From Choristocarpus tenellus KU-1152 (lineage: Eukaryota; Phaeophyceae): a DNA stretch of 32,703 nt. This document shows, one piece after another, positions 20,771 to 32,199 of the stretch (position 1 is the stretch's first letter; the number at the start of each line of letters is the position of its first letter). Position numbers and translations under genes: made by a program. The notes beneath the pieces are model-generated. The model made no database searches, was not told the DNA's origin, and saw nothing but the letters and a program-made list of their open reading frames with translations. The stretch spans positions 1 through 32,703 of the forward strand of contig CAXNAD020000069.1 in NCBI GenBank assembly GCA_964200185.2, read 5' to 3'.

Positions 20771-22102
20771 GTTTTGCGACCTGATCAAGATCTGGCGAGG
20801 AAATGGACAACATAGCGACCAAGCGACTTACGTTGTCGTTTAGCCAGGGTTTTTGAGGAATACCGCGGTTGGTCCCTCTTCATTGTCGGATCGAATACAG
20901 TGGTGGACTCAGTACATGAACAGGTTTGAGGAGGGTCCAATAAGGGGTGAGGATTAGATAGAAGTAGTGGGGGAGTGGCTGGTTAATCGTGTGGTAAACC
21001 TAATGTTTCACGCTTTCCAAAAAGTCATTTTTCACAATAAAATAGAATAATAGAGGTACAAGAATTAATGTAAAAATAGCTACGTTACAATAACTTGAAA
21101 ACAAGTGGTGGGCTGAGGGGGTCCATCCCAACACACATAGCTTTCCCCACGCCATCCTCCTAACAAACCTTTGTGCTGTTCGCGTCGCGAATAGCACCGA
21201 ACCAAGTAGTGAAGCGCCAAGCTTCGCTGCCTGGTTCTTACCCCCAACCGGGTCAGAGCAATGGTGAGATGAGCTTAGTTGGTGCTATTTGCAACAGGGA
21301 CATGAGGGCCCTGTGGGGGACCAGTGTTTCTCAGAGTCGGCGAAATGCTTGGCGGGAAACTCAATGACTTAAAAAACCTCTAGAGTTAGATTTACAGTTA
21401 GCGGCTTTTGTGGACTGCATTAGGTGTTGGGTCTTGCTTTGAAGGGCTTAGCCAAGATGGTGTTCGGCGACCACCAACATCGATTTGTTTCTCGCCTACT
21501 TGATCTCGTGCGTTTGCTCGTCAAGGTTGGCTACTACATCTTTACTCCAATCGAATAGGTCATTTTTAGGACCTTGTCGCAATTCTCCGCAGCCTGATGA
21601 AGTATAAGAGGGAATTATTTCACCTCAAAGGGGTGGATTAGTCAATGGCTGCGAAGTGCAGATGGTGGCCTGTACGTAGCACAATCAAACGTCCTTTCAA
21701 ACCTTTCACTAGACGTCGTAGACTATTGCATAACCTGCAGGGCGTTATGGAGTTATCGCAGAGGTTCTTAGGTGGCTTTGGATGTTACTTGGTCGTACTA
21801 GAGAACAGGCGAGTTTGTACTGTGAATACCCCATATCCCTTACAGACTGCGGGCATAGCTGTTGAAGAATTTCCCTGGCTTCGAGAGCCTTGCAGATTTT
21901 TCCGCTTCAACCCTCTGTTTTCGATAATTGTCTCCTCTCTGGTCTACCTTGGTACTCAAGTCACATTTCGTGGACCCCCCGTCATTCAGTTCTTTATGTA
22001 GCACATCGTGTCCAATGTAGTTCCTTTGTTTTCATAGAACGAATACCCCCTCAGTAGTAGCGCCAGACAAAGATACCTTGTCCATACCAGTCACCAATCC
22101 AG
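20771..22102. other. Intergenic region between divergent Rpp38-like and eS10 genes
   Basis: This 1.3-kb region should hold the promoters of both flanking genes. A G-rich run (about 20726-20736) belongs to the proline codons of the Rpp38-like gene and lies just outside. A 118-codon frame on plus (21645-22001) resembles no protein I know and may be chance. A near-perfect palindrome lies at 21173-21197. Confidence 0.45.
21173..21197. repeat. 25-bp near-perfect palindrome
   Basis: GTGCTGTTCGCG and CGCGAATAGCAC flank a single central T (21185). Eleven of twelve positions pair. The centre TTCGCG-T-CGCGAA is the strongest part. It lies in the shared upstream region of two divergent genes, so a dimeric protein-binding site is one possible explanation. 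Confidence 0.6.
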
Positions 22103-24964
22103 ATGACAAATGGAACAACCCTGCCCGTTCCTGCCGTTCCCCACCCCAACCAGTTCATCCAAAAGAAGAACCGCCTGGCGGTTTACTCCAATCTCTTCAA
22201 GGAGGGTGTCTTGGTGGCAAAGAAGGACTTCTTCAAGGCCAAGCATGAAGAGATCGAGGACGTACCCAACCTGGAGGTGCTTATGCTTATGAAGTCTATG
22301 AAGAGCCGTGGCCTTGTGCGCGAGACTTTCAACTGGTAAGGTATTGACAGAATCCTGCATTCCTTTCAAAGTAGTGCGGATCTTTAAAGTTAGACAGAGC
22401 ACTCATATTAGCATCGTAGTCTTCAATCATCTCTTCTTGCATTGAAAGGTGTGAATCGGTAGAGGATATGCATTCTAAATTTTGAAAAGATGCCCTTCAA
22501 CATAAACATAACATGAAAAAAATGTCTTGGCAGCATGGTCTTGATTTTCCTCTAAGAGCCCGTACATTTAAATAAGGCTTATCCCTACATCATATTGTTG
22601 GTGTGCAAAGTACATGTGAGGCAAGTTCATTCTATTTCACAAGGCCAATTGCTTCGTTGCAATACTATTATTCAGCAGGAGGGCTGAAGGCAAGAAACTG
22701 AAGGTGGCTTGAATGTCAAAGGTCAATACTACAATTCTGTTTTTTTGATGTCCCTTGATTGGAGTAAGATGCACCATGGATACACTAAAAAAAATGCTAT
22801 ATGTCGACGAAACCTTTACAGTGCACTACTTCCCCATATGCAAAGGGTTTAGTTCAGTCTTTGAGCCCTGATTCTTGTCCTATCTTACTCTTGCAACAAG
22901 TCATACTCGCATTTTACATCATTTTTGAAAAGCTCATCTGAAAGCTCCTGACCAACTTAGTAGTCGACAACTGATGTGGCAATTATAGCTCCTCTACCTT
23001 GCATTCTTTTTTTTGAGAGTAGGCAGTACTACTACTGGTATCTCACAGTGGAGGGCATCGAGTACCTACGAGAGTACCTCCACCTTCCTGAGGAGATTGT
23101 CCCTGCAACGCTGAAGAAGAGTGCTTCCCGACCTGCTCGCCCTGGGCCGGCGCCTGGAGGTGGGAGAATGATAGAGCCCTTATTGTCCCCTTTTCCAGAT
23201 CATTCCATCTTTGCATCAAAGAGATAATGTGGCTGGGGGATGATGTGATGTTCTAGTAAGAACTATCTTGTTGGAATTGAGTGACTTTCAGGTTGATAGT
23301 GTGACTGGGGTGGTAAGAAATGAATGGTAATACTTTACGTACTGATGACATCTTCCTGGTGAACTCAAGGTATGGTGTCCTATTCTCTATTTGTTCGGTG
23401 AGAGAATTGTGTTCTGATGTAATACAGGAATCAATTGGTGCCGAATTTGCTATAATTTATATTTCGAGAAGAGATCAACAGGAATGAAGTATTTGTGAGG
23501 CAGGGTGAAGGGTTTATTTGTTGGTACAGATCTGATCTGAACCATGTTTTTATTGCCTTCTTGAAATGATAGGTTGCTGTTAATATTGTGGGAGTATGTA
23601 AAGATTGTATGGTACTTTCATAGTGTAATTCGGACCTGGTATACCCTAATTTGTCGTTTTTTGAACAGATGAACCTGTTGTATCAAAATTTATCTCACCT
23701 TGAAGGGTTATTTGTTGACTAAGGTTGATGAAACTGAAACTCATCCAACACGGTTCAGATCATTACTATCAGGGAGATTGGATGTGTTAGAGTGACGCTC
23801 CTTTTTGGTTAATAGGACGTAAGTCATTTTTCCATCTGTACATTGCAAATTGCATCTCAATTACAGTCCTTTTTACATGCCTATACAGGGGAGCGTGATG
23901 GTGGTGGACGTTTTGGTGGTGAACGTCGCTTTGATGACAAAAAAATGGGACCTGGTGGAGACTTCAACCCAGAGTTCCAGAGGGTAAGAGAGGCAAGGCC
24001 AATGTTACATTTTTTCCATAATCTTTGTCTATGTCTGTGGTGCAATCTAATGTTGTTCCTGCTCGTATTCCAGTTGTTGGCAGTCTTTACTCACTAAGGC
24101 AAATATTGTTTTGACTCTTGAGGGTTTTATGTGTTTCAAGAAAGAAAAAAAAAAGTGCTCTTTTTCTGGAACATCATACTTAGTAGGGTAAAGGTGTTTT
24201 TCTTTGGTAGTGCTGTTGATGGTGTTAGTTATCTGTTTAATTTGGTGTCCGTTGCAGGGATGGAAAGTCCTTTTGCTGTCACCTGCTCTAGTGTGAAAAG
24301 GGTTAGGATTAACGTTTTTTGAGGAGATGGCGGCAGATACCCAATTCAGTATTATGCTCTTGCGATTCAAGGGGTACCTGGGATGTAGGTTTAGCGTTTA
24401 TTTTTTAACACAGGATACAGTGTGGATTTTTTTTGTTTTGTAGATAGGTTTTGTTGAGTTTTGACGAGGTTAGTGTAGACCTTTGGTTATGTCTACATGT
24501 GTGACGGTCTGCGTGTTATGTAAGGGCAGCAGACTTTGACTATTTTACTATTGTATATGATTACACCTCTTTGGTAGATACATTTTGCTTGTTCAAATAT
24601 TCCTTAATTGCTAGTTATATGCTGGTGAATTGTGGTGATTGTCAAAGGTACTGTATATTGGTTGTAAATCTTTGTACGGAGTTGTTGTATGACCCAGGGA
24701 TTCACCTGTCCTGATCATTCTCAAGCTGTGCCTATTTAGGAGGTGTTCATACTTGTGTCCATACATCTTATCCATGCAACACAAAATTGCCTCCAGTAAG
24801 ACCCTGAGTATGTCAACAGTACCGCTTCCTATGTTTTTCTGGTTACATGGATCTTAGTGCTCAGAGTGTTCTATCTCTCATGTCCCATGTTGTCTCTCCA
24901 GGGTGGTCAAGATGGTTACCGCCGTGGAGGTGGCTTTGGTCGGGGGGGGGGAGGTGAAAGTTGA
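22103..24964 (+). CDS. RPS10: 40S ribosomal protein eS10, four exons, 175 residues
   Basis: eS10 is a structural protein of the head of the 40S ribosomal subunit near the mRNA entry side. Exons are 22103-22335, 23023-23159, 23889-23983 and 24902-24964, joined by GT-AG introns of 687, 729 and 918 bases. The S10_plectin domain is clear: [20 protein letters not shown] and [17 protein letters not shown] in exon 1, then the tryptophan split across intron 1, [20 protein letters not shown] and [12 protein letters not shown] in exon 2. Exon 3 is a glycine/arginine linker with [17 protein letters not shown], and exon 4 ends in a GGYRRGG-type tail finishing GGGGES. The human protein has 165 residues. 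The N-terminus carries about 18 extra residues ([17 protein letters not shown]) before the conserved IQKKNR, where most eS10 begin at M-L-I/M-P-K-K-N-R. The first ATG in frame was chosen because there is no Met nearer the domain. Confidence 0.97.
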
Positions 24965-27007
24965 TCTTACTTCTACAGGGCTGGAAAGTATCTCTACGTA
25001 ATCTTATCTCTCACCTGTTCACAAAACTTCAACTCTCAATACTACTACCATCTGAGGCCCAGCTATGTCTGTGATTCCTCACAAGTGTCTTCGCCTGAGC
25101 TGGTCCATTGTGGGCTAGTAATGAAAGGGGTCTATGAGAGCTTAGTAGTCGCAGAGGGAGAGGGGTTAGGGAGCAACTGCATGCTTGGATGCCTGCCTGG
25201 TGCTCTTTTTTTGTGGGTATGGTGAACTGTTGCCTCTTGGTTGTTGAGGTGGCCTTGTGTCGCATGTTTTTTAACGGTGGCATCATAAAGAAGTGGACGG
25301 AAAAGCATATCTGTGATTATTTACTGTTCGTTACGTAAGAGTGAACTGAAAATTCTTTGTGTTTGTCCTGGTTTTGGAGGAAGGTGAGTTAGGCATTACA
25401 CATGCAATTCTCAAATGAAGTCTGATTGGCATTTGTTCGAATGTACACAGAGCATATGGAGGGTTCTGCACATTGGGTTGCTTTTTTTGCGGACAAAGGT
25501 TTGTATCAATGTGTTGGTGACGGCTAACGCATGTACTGTAGACACGTAGGTGAAGTCTCATTTCTGAAAAGGAAGAAGAATCAAAAATTAGTAAATGTTG
25601 GTGTGGGTAAGGTGTGTGTAGTGGTACATACCCTCTTCTGAGTATACTCTGATGATGATCTACACAGGACAGTACATGATGAAAAGAAAAATACAGTGAT
25701 AGTTAATACTGGTCTAACCAGGTATGTGTACTAGTTGCCCACCATCAACCATCATAACATACTCTGAACCCCGTATTATTTGAACTAGAGTCCCAAAAAA
25801 TGTAGTTGCTCTAATTGGTAACAAATTGTAATCGTGGTTCGAACTTACAGTCCAACGATTGGTTTATAAGGATCCATGTTAATACCACCCCCTGGAGATG
25901 ATAAGCTGGTGCGTGCTAGTGAATATCTTGGAATGAAAAGTATGTAGGGTCTATTGTACTCTACAGAAAATGGTTAGGTTCATCATTAGTTTTCTCTTAC
26001 AACAATCTTTGTCCAGGAGAGTCCTTTCTACGTTATTTGTTACTCAGGAAATTCTTGTGTTAACTGAGTTCATAAATATCTGTCTAGACTACCTACCCAA
26101 TTTTTTGTGTGCACAGCTGATGAGTTAGGTTCTGGATTTGGAAGTTTAAAGTTGCTAACCCAAACCCTAGTGTGATGTATCTCACTATTTTTCAAACTAC
26201 TGCTGGTCTAGTCCGATCATATACCACTGTATTCAATACTCTTGCTGTATATCTCCCACCTAATCATTTGGGGCACGGGGGGTTATTCTATTGTATGGGT
26301 GCACTCTATGATACATCTCTGTCAAGTTTTTTATATGAAGGAAAGATGCACACTCAGCATTTCCCAGGCAAAGTAAACATACAACTTCGAGAGGTAACAA
26401 GTAGAAAGGCATTGTATATGCACAGTGTGTGTGATTTCCTTACTGCATACGATGACAGGTAGTCTGATAAAGTACCTAAGTACTGAGGAAGCAATTGTCT
26501 ACTACAGAATATGGTATCACCTCTATACTCAAGGAGGGATGGTTATAGATACCAACAAGGGATTAGGAATGCTCTCTCTCTGCACACCTTGTCCAGCAAG
26601 TTATTGTATTAGTCTGGAGTAGTTGTCAATTTTGTTCATCTCTCATTATTGCCTGCAAATGTGTTTCACACCAGATTACTTAACTACTGTAATAAATAGT
26701 GGCTGATGGACATGCAACGCCGTAATGATCTTCACCCACTACAAGTATGTGATGATGTAGAATGAGGTCTCGTAATACAAGTAAACAGAAATAAACATCC
26801 TTAGAATTAGGAAGAGTGTACCAGATACTAACAAAAAAAACAAAAAAATTATACATGCTTGTACTTTACACTGTTGGTAGTGGGTTCTACTCACTTTGTA
26901 TGACCCAATACCATACATACACTTCTACTTTTAACAATCAAAGATACTGAGCCACGCAATGGACCAGCACAAAATCCAAGCATCAGTCAGTCAGGTGACC
27001 CCTTCCA
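24965..27007. other. Intergenic region between convergent eS10 and methyltransferase genes
   Basis: About 2 kb with no supported gene. Short frames (for example plus 26172-26462) show no motif. Both 3' untranslated regions should lie here. I checked for tRNA and box C/D snoRNA signatures by eye and found none convincing. Confidence 0.45.
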
Positions 27008-29370
27008 TCAACCCTGGCCTTTCTCTCCAACCTCGCCACTGTCAAAAGTGGTTTCTCTCGGATGACTATGCAAAATGTGATCTGTCAGGGTCATTCTCAT
27101 TGAACCAATGATTGCAGGCCTGGTCCTGCAACACCCCCCGATCACCCTTGCCCCCAGCCTAAACCACTCTACTGCTACTTGCCCGAAGAGCTCCTCGTCT
27201 CCACATGCATCACTTCTTGTTGCCTCAATATGCAAATCATTTTCACTGCCATCCTTGGTACGACAACCGCCCCTACCCTCTCCTTCCCCGCCCTCATTGG
27301 GGTGGTACCATTCCCTGGGCACCCATGACTTTGCCTCAGCATCCCACCCCTCTCCACTGTTGGGGTAGACCACCAGCAGACGCCCTCCAGTTGCCCCAAC
27401 ATGGGTGAGGTTTTGCCCCGAACCAGGCCCCACTACCATCTGTGCCCGTGTCTCCCCAGTACCTGTTGTTCTTGCAAGGTCCTCCGGCACAGTCACAGTC
27501 TCTTTGAGTATGTGGAGTGCAGGAGCAATGTGCTCTGGAGAGGTGCAGTTGATGCCAAGACCAACCACCTTTGAAGCAGCAGCCACCTTGCGGGGATCCT
27601 GGGAGGAGTCCATGGCCTTGAAGACTTCGGCAACTTTGTAAAGGGGCTCTCCACTGCTTGAATTGTTGAATTGAGTTGAGAGTCACAAGAACAGTGCACG
27701 GTTGATAATTAGAGACGAAATATTGTAGTGCATGCCCTGGGAGTTAGAAGTGGGAGGAAGGCTTTTCCAGAAGGACCTGGGACAGCAGTATTAACCTTGC
27801 GGAAAATAGGAAAGAGTGGATATGACAGTTGAATCAAGATCCATCAAGGCATGAAAGGAAGGGTGTGCTGTCATGCCTAGATACCTTTCTGCACTGCACT
27901 CCAGTGCATATATAAGTCCGAGATTTCTCCCTTGGTTGTTGAACTCGATTGTATTTGTATGGTGTGCAGTTTTCATACCCAGAATCGTCCACCAACATGC
28001 CTACGTGCTTCAAATATGCTAATGGAACGTACTGTCACAAATACTAATAAATCTTGGCATTTTCTGATGCAATACTGAAGTCGTGGTGGGACATACAATT
28101 GGGTCTCAGTTATCTTTTGGTGAAATTTGAAAATCATTTCTCATTGCTGGAGAACGTTAAGAAGATCCACTTACCTGCGGAGGTGTTCACCATCCTTGCA
28201 CGACACAGAAATGACAACTTCGGCCCTAGGGAAATCCTGCAATGGAAAGTGGGAGGGCAAAGATTTGACTCTCAGGTTCCTTTCACACCATTCGAGTTGT
28301 AGAGTGAGGAGATTCAACAAATAAACTGGACCAGCGCACTAGTACCTATGCAGAGCAACTATCAGCAGAACGTGTTCACTGCAAAACATGATTTGCACCA
28401 CAATCCCCCAAGAATGAGAAGTACCTAAAAAAATATATACTTTACCTCCAGGAGTTCCAGTACCGCTATGACCTCATCAAGGCATGGTATGGTCTCAAAC
28501 ACAAGAATGTCAGCTCCTGCTCCCGCCATCACTTTGGCCCTGTCCCTATGCCATTCCTTGAGCTCCTCAACACTTAGAGAGTAGTTTCCCCTGTATTCAG
28601 ACCCGTCTGCAAGAGATGCACCATAGCATCCCAAACTCGCAGCAACAATTGGGAATGGCCTTCCAACGTTTTCTGTTTCCTCGCCCAGCTCCACATATGC
28701 ACTACGAGCTTCCAACGCTAGCTGAACACTGAGGCCCATCAGTCTGGTGCCTTCAGCATGACTTATCCCCTTGCGCTACATGGTTGGGCGTCAAGTGATA
28801 TTTCCTCTTGGTTCAGGTCTTAATTTGAACACTAGAATGAATTCGGGTGGTTGTACGTTGGGTGCGGTTACCGATCGTTGTGTGAGAGGACTTTGGACGG
28901 GACTCACCTTGAACCCATCGTAGGAGGCCTGGTATGATGCGGTGGTTGCCACATCTGCTCCAGCCCGAAAATAAGAAATGTGAGTGTCCCGAATGAGGGA
29001 TGGGTTATCAATAAGAAGACGGGCAGACCACAGATGATCATTCAATTCCTCTCCCTGACAGTCGGACACAGACGACGTGTTTCCATCTTGGTCTGAGCAC
29101 ACTACCATAGTTGAACTGGCGTTATTATAAAGTAACAAACCCTACCAGCAAATTGGTCTCAAATACAGAGAGCAGTCGGACAAGCGCAGGTGGCCAGCTT
29201 CCTAACAATTTAGGTTTCCTGCAGGATAGAGGGGGGCAAGGTGGTGAGTCCTTCCCCTGTCCTGGGAAAGTTAGCCACACCTTCGCCTCCAACTCAGTTG
29301 CCAGGCCCCCATCTAGTATGCAGAACCCATATTTCGATAGAAAGGCATCGAAAGAAGTAATTGGTGCCAT
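27008..29370 (-). CDS. HMT: Homocysteine S-methyltransferase, five exons, 424 residues
   Basis: The enzyme transfers a methyl group from S-methylmethionine (or S-adenosylmethionine) to homocysteine, making methionine; it is a zinc-dependent TIM barrel of the cytosol. Exons on minus: 29370-29281, 29054-28908, 28775-28446, 28236-28175, 27653-27008, all in phase. Landmarks in order: [12 protein letters not shown] (exon 1); [14 protein letters not shown] and [18 protein letters not shown] (exon 2); [30 protein letters not shown] and [15 protein letters not shown] (exon 3); [10 protein letters not shown] (exon 4); [25 protein letters not shown] and IGGCCRT (exon 5). The three zinc cysteines of the family are present: C246 in GINC and the pair C384-C385. 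At 424 residues it is longer than the usual 300-350. The extra length comes from two inserts in exon 5, at about 263-297 (between the Cys246 region and [10 protein letters not shown]) and a Gly/Glu-rich segment near 330-350. No targeting leader is seen. Confidence 0.95.
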
Positions 29371-29712
29371 TCTTCCATGCAGGGACTAAGAACCTAACTT
29401 CTGAGTGCACCAAATGTCCTTCCCTCCCCACATCGCTTCGACTTCAACAACATTCAATGTTCTCAAACCAACGTTCTACTTTCCACAGAACGCCTCCCCC
29501 TTTTTTACACATCAATACCCAAATGAAGCATAACCCACAACCCATCATCAACAGATCAAAGGTATCCTAGTTTACGGGTCGAACTCATAAGGCTACACTC
29601 TTCCATATCGGGGTGGGCACTGGGGCGGTCACGCCGACCCTGACGCCCTCCTCTGAGCCTAGCACGCGCCTTCGGCAGCCCGATTGGTGCTTTGGCGGTG
29701 CTTGTTACGAAC
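29371..29712. promoter_or_regulatory. Shared upstream region of divergent methyltransferase and Hsp110 genes
   Basis: Only 342 bases separate the two start codons, so both promoters must be here or overlap the genes. Several TTC words occur between 29449 and 29490, but they do not form a clean alternating GAA/TTC heat-shock element. No TATA box is evident. Confidence 0.4.
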
Positions 29713-30786
29713 ATGGCTGCGGGAGTGAACATCGCCCTTGCTACCGCAGTTTTGCTTCCTGGTGTTCTGGCAACAAGCACGAAGGGAGGTCAGCCCTTGG
29801 TTTGGGGATTAGATCTTGGGAATCACAACAGGTAAAGCCAAATCACGGCAACAATGGCACGTACACGATGCCGCCTTCAGGTGTAAGACTGTGAGAAAAC
29901 TTGACCCTTGCCCTTCACCTCGGATCGCGAAAGTGCAGGGACATTGCCATGGAACCGTTTACAATGAAAAGAGCTCTGTCTTGCTTATTTCTCTCCCCTT
30001 AAATACTACCTTGCCGATATTGCTTTACCTCAACCACTCCTTGCACTGTTGCTCACCACAACCATTCGCACCTGCAAGCGTGATGGCGCTGGCGGGTCGT
30101 GGAGGGGTTGACGTGGTATCCAACGATGTGAGCGGAAGGCAAATGCCATCGGCGGTTTTCTTTGCTGGCGACCACCGACTTATTGGGGAACACTCTGCCG
30201 GACACGCTGGTACCAACCCCAGCAACCTTGTCAACAACTTCAAGAGACTGCTGGAGGCCGAAGAGGAGGACGCTTCCGTCCTTCCAAACAACGTTAGTTT
30301 GGTAGGCACCGGTTTGGAGAGCTCGACGAAAGAGAGGTTGAAGGATGAAGAAGGCAATGGAAGTGGTGTACGGGAAAAAGCACCAGGCTTAGAGGACAGT
30401 CCACGTGGAGGCAAAGAAGGGTATGCGGACGACGCGCAAAACTTTTGGTGGGGCTTTACATGTAGGACGAGGTCTTCCATGGTTGGGGCAGGAGGCCAAA
30501 CTCGTGCTGGACTGCGGGCCGTGGTGACGCACCTTGGTGAGGATGTAACGCTTGAAGCAAGCGAGGTCTTGGCCTTCCTCTTTGAGCACGCCAACGAGGT
30601 CGTACAGAGAGAGGGTAATGGCGAGACCTCGTGCGTGGTGGCATCGGTACCGTCACACTATACACTCCGCCAGAGAAGGACGATCCTTGATGCTGCTGCC
30701 ATTGCTGGTCTGCCCATGCCCAGGGTGAGAAGAGGCATCTACATGCTCAATCGTGTCTTTCTTGGTGCTGAAATTTCTATCATTCG

Positions 30787-30831
<45 letters not shown>

Positions 30832-31501
30832 GGCAAGATTGAGCAAAACCTGTAAGGCAGGATGTCTTCAAAATCCTTTCGTTGTGCATGCAACTTTATC
30901 AAGGCTTCGTTGGCTAGGAACTTGGTTACAGAAGCTCAGAAAGATGCTGTCGTGATGATGCATGGTGATGGTGGTGTTGTTCAGCCTGGTCAAAGCACCT
31001 ACTTTGGAGTAGTTCATAGGGTCAATGCTCTAACAATACTGCAGTAAATTGTTTGCAACACAAAAGTAGCTCATGGTACCCTGCTGAAGTTTTCGCAGTG
31101 CTGACGTATCAACACCGCACCATTAAACCCTAACCCTAACCCTAATCAATCCTCGAAGGTCATGGATGAGGGAACAGCTGTAGCCCTGGCGTACGGTATG
31201 CTCAAGGGAGATGTTCCCCCTGCTGTTGGTGGATCGAATGCTTCTAAGGCTCCGCTTCTAGTGGCCTTTGTTGATATTGGACACAGCTGTACTCAGGTGG
31301 GGCTTGCAGCTACTGAACTGAGGTGTTAGGGAAGGAATTGTGAGTATTGTACACCGCTAAGACATGCCTAACCCTAACCCTAACCCCATCTCCAACCCCT
31401 TGAAGTACTTGGTTTGTTTTTTTTGCCTGCAGGTGCAACGCTGTAGTGGGGACATTATCTGTGTTGGATTTGTTGCTGTTGGAGCTCGAAGCTTTTTTTA
31501 G
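29713..31501 (+). CDS. Hsp110/Sse1-type chaperone with signal peptide; C-terminal part missing
   Basis: Hsp110 proteins are Hsp70 relatives acting as nucleotide-exchange factors and holdases. Exons 29713-29831, 30079-30724 and 31159-31296 join in frame to 301 residues. Landmarks: GLDLGNHNSVMALAGRGGVD (phosphate-1 motif, Sse1 style), VVSNDVSGRQMPSAVFF, RLIGEHS, NP-x-N...NFKRLL, CVVASVPSHYTLRQRRTILD, AAAIAGLPMPR, then VMDEGTAVALAYGMLKGDVP and FVDIGHSCTQ. Before the domain is a hydrophobic leader (VNIALATAVLLPGVLATS), which predicts entry into the ER, unlike cytosolic Hsp110. Residues about 96-155 are an acidic, low-complexity insert. After GHSCTQ the next plausible exon starts at 31433 but gives only 22 unrelated codons and a stop (TAG, 31499-31501). 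The rest of the ATPase domain, the substrate-binding domain and any ER-retention tail are not in the window. It is therefore truncated, or continues past the right edge through a long intron. Confidence 0.85.
30791..30830 (+). repeat. (GA)20 microsatellite in Hsp110 intron 2
   Basis: Forty bases of uninterrupted GA. It lies 66 bases downstream of the exon 2 donor. If read through, it would encode an Arg/Glu repeat, which is why a naive frame extends to 30955. Confidence 0.95.
31128..31145 (+). repeat. (CCCTAA)3 telomere-type repeat before Hsp110 exon 3
   Basis: Three perfect CCCTAA units end 13 bases before the exon 3 boundary at 31159. The unit contains CTAAC, the usual branch-point word, and supplies most of the pyrimidines upstream of the acceptor. 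Confidence 0.9.
31367..31387 (+). repeat. Telomere-type CCTAAC repeat before a candidate acceptor
   Basis: CCTAACCCTAACCCTAACCCC lies 45 bases upstream of the TTTTGCCTGCAG acceptor at 31421-31432. It has the same arrangement as the repeat before exon 3. Confidence 0.88.
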
Positions 31502-31777
31502 TGGAATAGTGCTCTGAGTCGTTCAAAGTAGTGCTGTATGTGCTGACTCTGTGGTACATGTGTGTGTGTGTGTGTGTGTTTGTAGCTGGGAAGGGATTAG
31601 TGAGTGTATATACACTAAAAAGAAAAAAAAAAAGGTGTAGATCCTAAGGTGTAAGAGTGTTGAAATTAGTGTACGTAAGCATGCAATAAGGTACACCTTT
31701 TTTACAGCCTTGTGTCAGCCCTTACCCCCACTTAGTTTGTACCAATACTAATTTATTGGTACTATTTTTCGAGCACT

Positions 31778-31888
31778 CACAAATGTGAAAGGAGTGTGTA
31801 CTATTTGATATGATTTTAGAGGGTATGTATCTGTGCCCACAAATGAAAGGGAAATGTACTGTTTGATATGATTTAGAGGGAAATGTAC
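31778..31888 (+). repeat. 60-bp direct duplication
   Basis: Two copies start at 31778 and 31838 with CACAAATG. They share TTTGATATGATTT(T)AGAGGG and a following ATGTA. The second copy has small deletions and an added GAAATGTACTG. Confidence 0.75.
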
Positions 31889-32199
31889 TGGAAAGTACAT
31901 CGTACTGTGGATGTACACCCACACAATGTATACCTATACTCACTATATATTTATGCTCACGTACTACACACAAACAATCACACGGTAAATACACTGTTCA
32001 TACATTCCCATATAAAATTCTTACGCACACGCATGTATTTGGAGTTAGGGTTAGGTCTACAATATTGAGATTCCTCTACTATTCAGGTCTGTTGCACTGT
32101 ATTGAAGTGAAAATGCAGACTATCAATAAGATAGCCCACACTTATTCAATCACATGCGCACTTACCAAGCCCTTCCCCCACTGCAGATTTTAACCTTGA

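Noticed and set aside
21645-22001. 118-codon plus-strand frame upstream of eS10
   Set aside because: Rich in Arg, Phe and Pro with no known domain; more likely promoter or leader sequence of eS10.
25795-25870. GGTTCGAAC-type word considered as a tRNA T-arm
   Set aside because: No matching acceptor stem, D-arm or anticodon arm could be folded around it on either strand.
30025-30594. 189-codon minus-strand frame opposite Hsp110 exon 2
   Set aside because: It is the antisense shadow of a conserved coding exon.
29816-30955. 379-codon continuous plus-strand frame as a single exon
   Set aside because: It reads through intron 1 (29832-30078) and into intron 2 with its GA repeat. Hsp110 conservation appears only when both are removed.
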